55,000 nt of DNA. Source: Zygnema cylindricum (Eukaryota; Streptophyta; Zygnematophyceae; Zygnematales; Zygnemataceae). Made by a program: the position numbers and the translations under genes. The stretch covers positions 63,046 to 118,045 of the forward strand of contig JBBHKE010001268.1 of NCBI GenBank assembly GCA_037447655.1. The letters run 5' to 3'. Every line of letters starts with the position of its first letter. Positions within the stretch are counted from its first letter, which is position 1. The notes under the pieces were generated by a model. It searched no databases and was not told the DNA's origin. It saw only the letters and a program-made list of their open reading frames with translations. Below, piece after piece: positions 49,401-55,000 of the stretch.

Positions 49401-49855
49401 TTATTATAAAAGTGTCCACGGGAACAAAAAGGGACGGCAATGGCAAAACTGAAGAACTAACTGAAAAATTACATGTGAAGGGAAGTCCTAATGAAAATGT
49501 AAAAGCAAGGCGAAAGAAAAGACAAACACACAAAAAAATGGCACGTAAAACAAAGACACTAAAAACTATTAAAAAGATGGGTAGATTGGAAGCCCAAATT
49601 AAGTATAAATTTTTATTTTATATAGCAAAATAAAAAACGCACGTAAAACAAAGTCACCCAAAGAAGCAAAAAACCACTAGAGGAAAAAAGACTTTACGGG
49701 TTATTTAATCAAAAGGACAAAGGAAAATAATTCCTTTTTTTTTTTTACAGAGGCATTCGAGCATTTTAGAGATGTCAATCTACTTGCGAAGAGTTTCGAC
49801 TCGAAATAATTTTTGCATCGAGACTCGAAATGCGAAATAATACAATTAACAAAAT
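46478..49855. other. 3' flank of SnRK2 and intergenic DNA
   Basis: The first few hundred bases are probably SnRK2 3' UTR. Open frames at 46465-46794, 47091-47357 and 47649-48095 (minus) show no known domain. A short AATAGCAAT microsatellite occurs at 48402-48430. An AAACCCTAAAA-like degenerate repeat lies at 49325-49390. No further gene is supported. Confidence 0.45.
49325..49390. repeat. Degenerate telomere-like A/C repeat
   Basis: Runs of AAAACCCTAAAAAACC-type units with an irregular 9-11 bp period. They resemble the plant telomere complement CCCTAAA but the spacing is wrong for true telomere DNA. Reported as a simple repeat only. Confidence 0.5.
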
Positions 49856-49884
49856 TATAATAATAATAATAATAATAATAATAA

Positions 49885-49991
49885 CTTCGCGACAGCACCT
49901 GCTCCCCGTAAACATGTACCTCCAGATCTTGTCTTTTCCTCCACTTCGCGACATCACCTGCTCCCCGTAAACATGTACCACATGTACCTCC
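49885..49991 (+). repeat. 59-bp tandem repeat at the retroelement 5' end
   Basis: Two copies of a unit starting CTTCGCGACA(G/T)CACCTG and including CCCCGTAAACATGTACC, spaced 59 bp. Tandem 5' monomers are known in some non-LTR elements, where they hold promoter activity; that role here is inference. Confidence 0.75.
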
Positions 49992-50118
49992 GGATCCCTA
50001 CGGGCGAAATCCTAGGTGCGACCCCCTTCCGTAATCCTTAAACTCCTTCCCTTTCCAATCCACGGCAGAAACCCTTTCCCCCCCACTAACATTACACACA
50101 CCTCAAACCCTAACGCCA

Positions 50119-50161
50119 AGAACACACACACACACACACACACGCTCACACACACACACAA
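50119..50161. repeat. CA microsatellite
   Basis: A (CA)n run interrupted once by GCT, in the 5' leader of the retroelement. Confidence 0.9.
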
Positions 50162-50825
50162 CCGCAAAAAAGAAAAGAAAATCCCAACAATTCCCTCCCC
50201 CCCCCCCTTTCATTACCAACATCTTATCCCTCCCCCCCGAGCAGCAATTCCTCCCCATTTCTTCCCCAAAGCAGACGCTTTCCACATCCCCTTCCTCTCC
50301 ACCCCCCCCCTATTTTTCGACATTGATTCTCTCCCCCTCTCCCCTCCAACCAAAAACTGATACTCACCCTTCCACCCACCTCTCATCTCCAACCAAAAAC
50401 TGATACTCACCCTTCCTCCCACCTCTCCCACCAGCCCCCTACCCCCTCCCTATTTTCCTTTCTAATATCAATTTCTTTTTTCGATTTCCTCAGCCACTTC
50501 CCCTTTACCAAACAACGACACGTGAACCCTCCCCCCAATTTTCCTTTGGAATCCACTTCTACACTCCCCCCTTCTTCCCCATTGGCCTTTTACCCCCCCC
50601 ATACCCCCATACCACTATTTCAACCATCTTCCCTTTCCCACTCCCCCCCCTTTTGGTCCCTTCCTCCATATCCCCCCTTTCTCTCCGTTGCATCCTTTCT
50701 TCCACCCTACCCATGGTTCCGTCCCACTACCATTTCCACCATCTATTTCCCATAATTTCCTTTCCTCCTTCCCATTTCCCCCTTCCTCTCCCTCTGTCAC
50801 GTCCCATGCTTCTCCCTCTCATTCA

Positions 50826-53800
50826 ATGACCATGTCCGGCCGTGCATCCTCGCCTCTTCTCCCTTGTTCACCTCCTCCACCTAAACCTCGCACACAAGCC
50901 TCAACACGGATAGAATGTACCGGGTGTCATAACCATTTCGCGGCCGGTGCCGGTATTGCCCGACATACAAAGAGTTGTCAACAATTTTTGGCCCTGAGTG
51001 ACCCTTCCACTAGTACCCTTTCTTCCACAACACTCCCGTCCGGACCTACGAGCGAAGATTTGGCATTTGTACGCGATTTAGACGTGCTCGGAGCTTATGA
51101 TTTGGGCCCCCCCCCGTCCGCGGTTATACACGCGGATTCCGTTGGCTGTGTGGATTATCGTATAGGACGCCCTCCATTTTCCTTTGACTCGTATTTGTTC
51201 GGATCCCCCGGATGTTGGACCTTGGCACCTCCTTTTCATGTTCCCACTTTGGGTTCTAGTCTTACCTTGCCGTGGCGGTGGTAGCGGGGCCCGAGAAACT
51301 ATGGCTTGATGTCGACGATTCCTTTGAGGCGATTGGTGAGCCCTTTATGCCGAGCACGAGGATCAAGTTGCGAGTGCTTCTTTCACACCACGTCGTACAT
51401 CTCCGACTGCAGATGTGCCATCCTCCTATCGTCGTGTGGTACATTTGGGTCGGGTTGGTGAGCTCTCTCTCGAGGTTCGCGCCCTCCACCCATTTAATCA
51501 TGCTCCTCGGTCTGGTGCGACTGTTGAGAATCTGAGCTCTTCATCCGCCAGCTCTTACCCCCCAGTCCCCCACTATTCACACCTTCGAGCCGACAAAGTG
51601 TTTTCTCTTCGATCCTGAATCTTTAACTAAAGTCCTTACAACTTCTCCACATATTTCAGCAGGGGGTCCTTCAGGCACTGTTTATGAGTTATTTCACGAC
51701 GTTTTGCCTCCGGAATTTGGTGCTCGGGGCTTTGATATGTTTTTTCGAATATGTTCCCTTATTACGGCTGGCACAGTCCCTTTTCGTATTTGCAATCTCC
51801 TCACAACCTCCCTCTTCGTAGCTATCACCAAACCCAATGGGGGAATCCGTCCTATTGGAGTGGGCGAGGTATTGTACCGATTGGTGGCCCGTGCAATCTG
51901 CATCCAGCTCCAGCCCGCTTTCCATGATTATTTTTCTCCTCATTAGTTCGGAGTGGCAACTCGAGGGGGTTGTGAGGCCGTGGTCCACAAGATCCGGGCA
52001 CTGTTAGATGCCTATCCGGATTAGTTAGTCCTCAAGGTGGATGTTTCTAATGCCTTTAATACAGTGGATCGAAATGCCATTTTTTTCGGAGCTTATGGCT
52101 GCACCTTCCCCGATTGTCCAGATATTTCCTTTTGTGATAGCCTTTTATTCTCAGAGCAATAGCCTCTCTTTCTCCACTGATGATGATTTGGTCCCACTTT
52201 CCTCCAAGACTGGCACTCGTCAGGGCGATCCTCTTGGGGGCCCTTTGTTTGCCCTAGCCCATTACCGCGCTCTCCGAGCTTCCACAGTTGCTTACCCTTC
52301 TCGCCTCTTCCCTTCAATTGCGGATGACACACACATTATTGGTCCTTCGGACCAAGTTATACCGGCCTACAACTTTTTCAAGGCTCGTTGGGCCAAAGTC
52401 AATCTCTCGGTCAAACCCTCTAAGTGTGTTGTTTGGTCCCCACGTCCTATTCCTCCTCCTTTCACTCCCCCTCGTGGTTTTCAGACTCCTCCTTCCGAAG
52501 GCATTCGTGTGTTGGGTTGCCTGCTTGGTACAGATCCATACATCATGAAATTCCTCGATTCCGCTCTTTAGTCAGATTTGTCCCACGTGGACGACCTTTT
52601 TCACCTTTCTGCTCCCTAGGTGGCCTTTGCTCTTCTGACGCGGTGTTTCCCCGACATGCCCTCCTTCCTTTCTCGCACTTCCCCTCCCACCCTATCCTTT
52701 TTCTCCTCATTTTCTGCTTTTGATGATCACCTTATGGATGTCCTCAATACTTTGTTGGGCTGTGGAGCTTTTGATCGCGAGTCTAGGCCTGCGGCACGCA
52801 TCCAAGCCTCTTTTCCTGTGTCGGCTGAGGGTTTGGGGTTACTCTCGACGGCGCGCATTGCTCCAGCCGCCTATTTGGGAAGTTGGTGCCTTGTTGCTTC
52901 CACTATTGTCTCTTTTTTTTTGGCAGGGGACACTCCTATTCTTGCGGCCATGGTTCCACGTGTTTCAGATGGTGAGCTCGCCTTCCAACGGTTCCTTTTG
53001 GATGCATCATGTTCTCTTACTCCGGCTGCTATCGAAGACATGCCGATTTTTTCCACTCTTGTTACGACATCAGTTGCGCGTGTTCAGGAATCCATTTATG
53101 ATCGGGTTGTCGCCGCTATTAATCCGAGCTTGTTGAGGCGCTTCCTTCGGATTCTTCGCGTGCACGCTTCCTGTCTTGTGGCGTGTGGCGCACATGGCAC
53201 TGGAGCTTGGCTATTGGCTGTCCCTATCTTATCCACTCTTCGTTTCACCCCGGCTCAGTTTATGACGACCCTTATGTTCCGGCTTGGCCTCCCTCACCCA
53301 CCTTTGCTTGGCTCACTTGTTTGCTCCTGTGGCCACGTTCTCGAGCCCGACGGGGTCCATTTACTTTGTTGCTTCCACGGGGGCGAGTTGATTCAGGCGC
53401 ATGACACGATTCGAGACACCATCGCTAATATCGCTTCTGAGGGGGGATTTCTCTTTGTTGGGAGGTCTCTAACATTATTCCTTCGCGTCGGATTGACCTT
53501 GTATTACTTGATTGTGCGCGTCGTACATTTGTTGACATTGTTTTGGCAAACCCTACCTCAACTACAGTCGTCAACCAAGCGGCTCAGCATGTGGGAGTGG
53601 TTGCCCGTGACGTGGCTAAGAGGAAGGAGCGTGATTATGCCCGTCGCGACGCTATGGATTGCTTCATTCTGATGGCGGTCATATATTTGGTTGTTTGGGT
53701 GTGGCTATTAACGAGTTTTTCCGTACTTGTGGTCGGCGCTTGTTCGAGAGGCGGGGGGACTTGGGAGCCCTTCTGTTTCAGTCCTTGCTTCTTTTTTTCG

Positions 53801-53852
53801 TCAACGTTTTTCCGTGGCCCTGCAACGGGTGTTGGCTTCTATATTACTTTGA
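50826..53852 (+). pseudogene. Degraded reverse transcriptase/endonuclease polyprotein
   Basis: A likely start is ATG 50826 (MTMSGRASS), before a C2HC finger CTGCHNHF...ARHTKSC near 50917-50975. The frame shifts around 51280-51420. RT text runs from ~51650: ITKPNGGIRPIGVGEVLYR (finger region), VDVSNAFNTVDR (motif A, ~52036), GTRQGDPLGGPLFALA (motif B, ~52209), ADDTHIIG (motif C, ~52320). Then VAFALLTRCF and a linker lead to the Cys/His cluster CSCG...HLLCC near 53325-53375 and a PD-(D/E)XK-like box RIDLVLLDCARRTFVDIVL near 53490-53545. The frame closes at TGA 53850. In-frame TAG stops lie at 51944, 52022, 52569 and 52617. Further frameshifts lie near 52085 (T run), ~53465 and ~53670-53780. The element cannot make its own protein. 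Confidence 0.88.
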
Positions 53853-54221
53853 TCGTCTATTGCCGTTATGGATCGACGGCGTGTTTCGGAACTTCCTCCT
53901 CGTGCTCCTCCAGGATTCGGGGACTTACGTGGTTGCTTTCAGTAGATTTTTAGTTCTGTTGGGATTTTTTTTTTTTTGTTACGTGTTTGTTTTTTTCTTT
54001 GATGTTTCGTTTGCGGGGTTTTGCTTTCATTTTCATCGGTTTTGCCTTGATTTTCCTTTTTGTTTTTTCCCTCGTCATGTGGTTTTTTCAGTTTTAGCAA
54101 TGCTACTTCCTTTTGTTCCTATGGACTCAGATGGTTTACCATCGCGCTTTTTAATAAAGTCAACCCCTTTTTTTATAATAATAACAATAGCAAAAACAAT
54201 AACAATAATAAAATAATAATA

Positions 54222-55000
54222 TTGCCACTTAATCGCTAATGACACATTGACGATATTATAAATATAAATTGTACCACAATAAAGACAATCATGATTGTGC
54301 CATATCCAATCTTACAATAAAAATGTGAATTTTTTTATTCAAAATTGGATCAGGGTCAAAATAAACATCTCATTAGGGCTATTTACCATCACATGTTTTT
54401 AAAAGAAATTTGTGATCCGAAATAGAGCAAAACCGGTATTCCCTTTCCCTCCCCCTCCCCCGCCCTCTCCCCCCCCCCTCTTCCCCCCTCCCCCCCTCTC
54501 CCCCCCTCTCCCCCCCTCCCCCCCCCTCTCCCCCCCTCCCCCTCTCCCTCTCACTCTCCTTCCCTCTCCCCCTCTCCCTCTCTCCCTCTCCCTCTCCTTC
54601 TCCTCTTTAGTTTGCTTCCCTTCACATTCAGTTTTTCATATTTTCTGTTTCAGTTTTAAGTATCCCATTCACCTTTTTATTTTCCCCATGTACTCAAATG
54701 GTTACCATCGTACTTTTTTAACAATTTTTTTCATTATTTTTCATTAAGAAGTTAAAAATAGGCCCAAAGAGACTCGAAAAGGTAAGAACTTTTCAGATCA
54801 AGTTGGGAAACAGAAACTACCGAATTACGGAAACTGCAGTATAGTGATTTAGTTCCGCTGGACAATTACCGGTGAATATTTAAAAAGAAAGTAAATTATG
54901 TATTTCTCATTGCGAATGAGAGATAATTTCACTCTTAGTAATACTTTTGAAAAAAAAAATGAATTTTTGGGAGATTAAAATAAAATGATAAGACTAATTT
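54222..55000. other. Window end: C-rich simple repeat and AT-rich DNA
   Basis: 54435-54605 is a CCCTCTCCC-type simple repeat giving a Pro-rich artificial frame. The rest is AT-rich. No gene is supported. Confidence 0.6.

Larger units (their letters stand above)
49884..54221 (+). mobile_element. Non-LTR retrotransposon with restriction-like endonuclease (R2/R4/NeSL-like)
   Basis: The element starts after an AAT run (49856-49883) and ends in an AATAATAACAATAG-type A-rich tail (54174-54221). The 5' end carries a 59-bp direct repeat (49885 and 49944, CTTCGCGACA...GTAAACATGTACC). A C-rich leader with a CA microsatellite (50119-50161) precedes one degraded reading frame with zinc finger, reverse transcriptase and C-terminal endonuclease, in the order known from endonuclease-bearing early non-LTR clades. 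No LTRs, integrase or APE-type nuclease are seen. Clade assignment within R2/R4/CRE/NeSL is not possible by eye. Confidence 0.85.

Noticed and set aside
51944-52619. Reassignment of TAG to glutamine
   Set aside because: Frameshifts in the same element point to decay, and the intact host genes here end in TAA so they give no support.
54412-54747. Pro-rich 111-codon frame
   Set aside because: It is derived from a CCCTCTCC simple repeat.

Overview
The window looks like nuclear DNA of a streptophyte (a plant, or more likely a charophyte alga or bryophyte with a large repeat-rich genome). Genes have GT-AG introns. The SnRK2 kinase gene has the exon lengths known from land-plant SnRK2 genes (75, 102, 54, 93, 93, 105, 99 bp internal exons). 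The PEX11 proteins resemble the plant PEX11B type. The species cannot be fixed from the sequence; Chara-like algae would fit. There are no prokaryotic operons and no CRISPR arrays.

Layout. 1-8.2 kb is a graveyard of small TA-flanked inverted-repeat elements and AT-rich sequence without a convincing gene. 8.3-9.3 kb holds an exon encoding the N-terminus and G-patch of a TFIP11/STIPL1/NTR1-type spliceosome-disassembly factor. Four phase-compatible exons (10.06-17.71 kb) encode a very long charged, disordered, repeat-rich protein; they may continue the G-patch gene or form a separate gene. 17.7-23.3 kb is mobile-element debris: a hAT-type MITE with a perfect 8-bp target duplication, nested TA-MITEs, and two degenerate ~0.7 kb elements in tandem. 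23.3-35.0 kb is a direct duplication of a 5.4 kb unit. Each unit carries a four-exon PEX11 gene on the minus strand encoding the same 338-residue protein. MITEs sit between the copies and inside copy B. 35.6-37.9 kb is a long inverted-repeat element with a MITE in one arm and another element at its apex. 38-42.8 kb is AT-rich or pyrimidine-rich intergenic DNA. 42.83-46.48 kb is a nine-exon SnRK2 kinase gene with an extra homologous copy of exon 8 only 49 bp upstream of the normal one. 49.88-54.22 kb is a decayed non-LTR retrotransposon with an N-terminal zinc finger, a reverse transcriptase and a C-terminal restriction-like endonuclease, bounded by AAT-rich runs on both sides.

The host genes are unrelated housekeeping and signalling genes (RNA splicing, peroxisome proliferation, osmotic/ABA-type kinase signalling) and do not form a pathway. 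The most notable points are the tandem SnRK2 exon 8, which has the layout of a mutually exclusive exon pair; the mosaic identity of the PEX11 duplication; the AAT-flanked endonuclease-type retroelement whose in-frame stops are all TAG; and internal empty-site evidence that dates several MITE insertions. All splice sites and extents were read by eye; no alignment or search was run.
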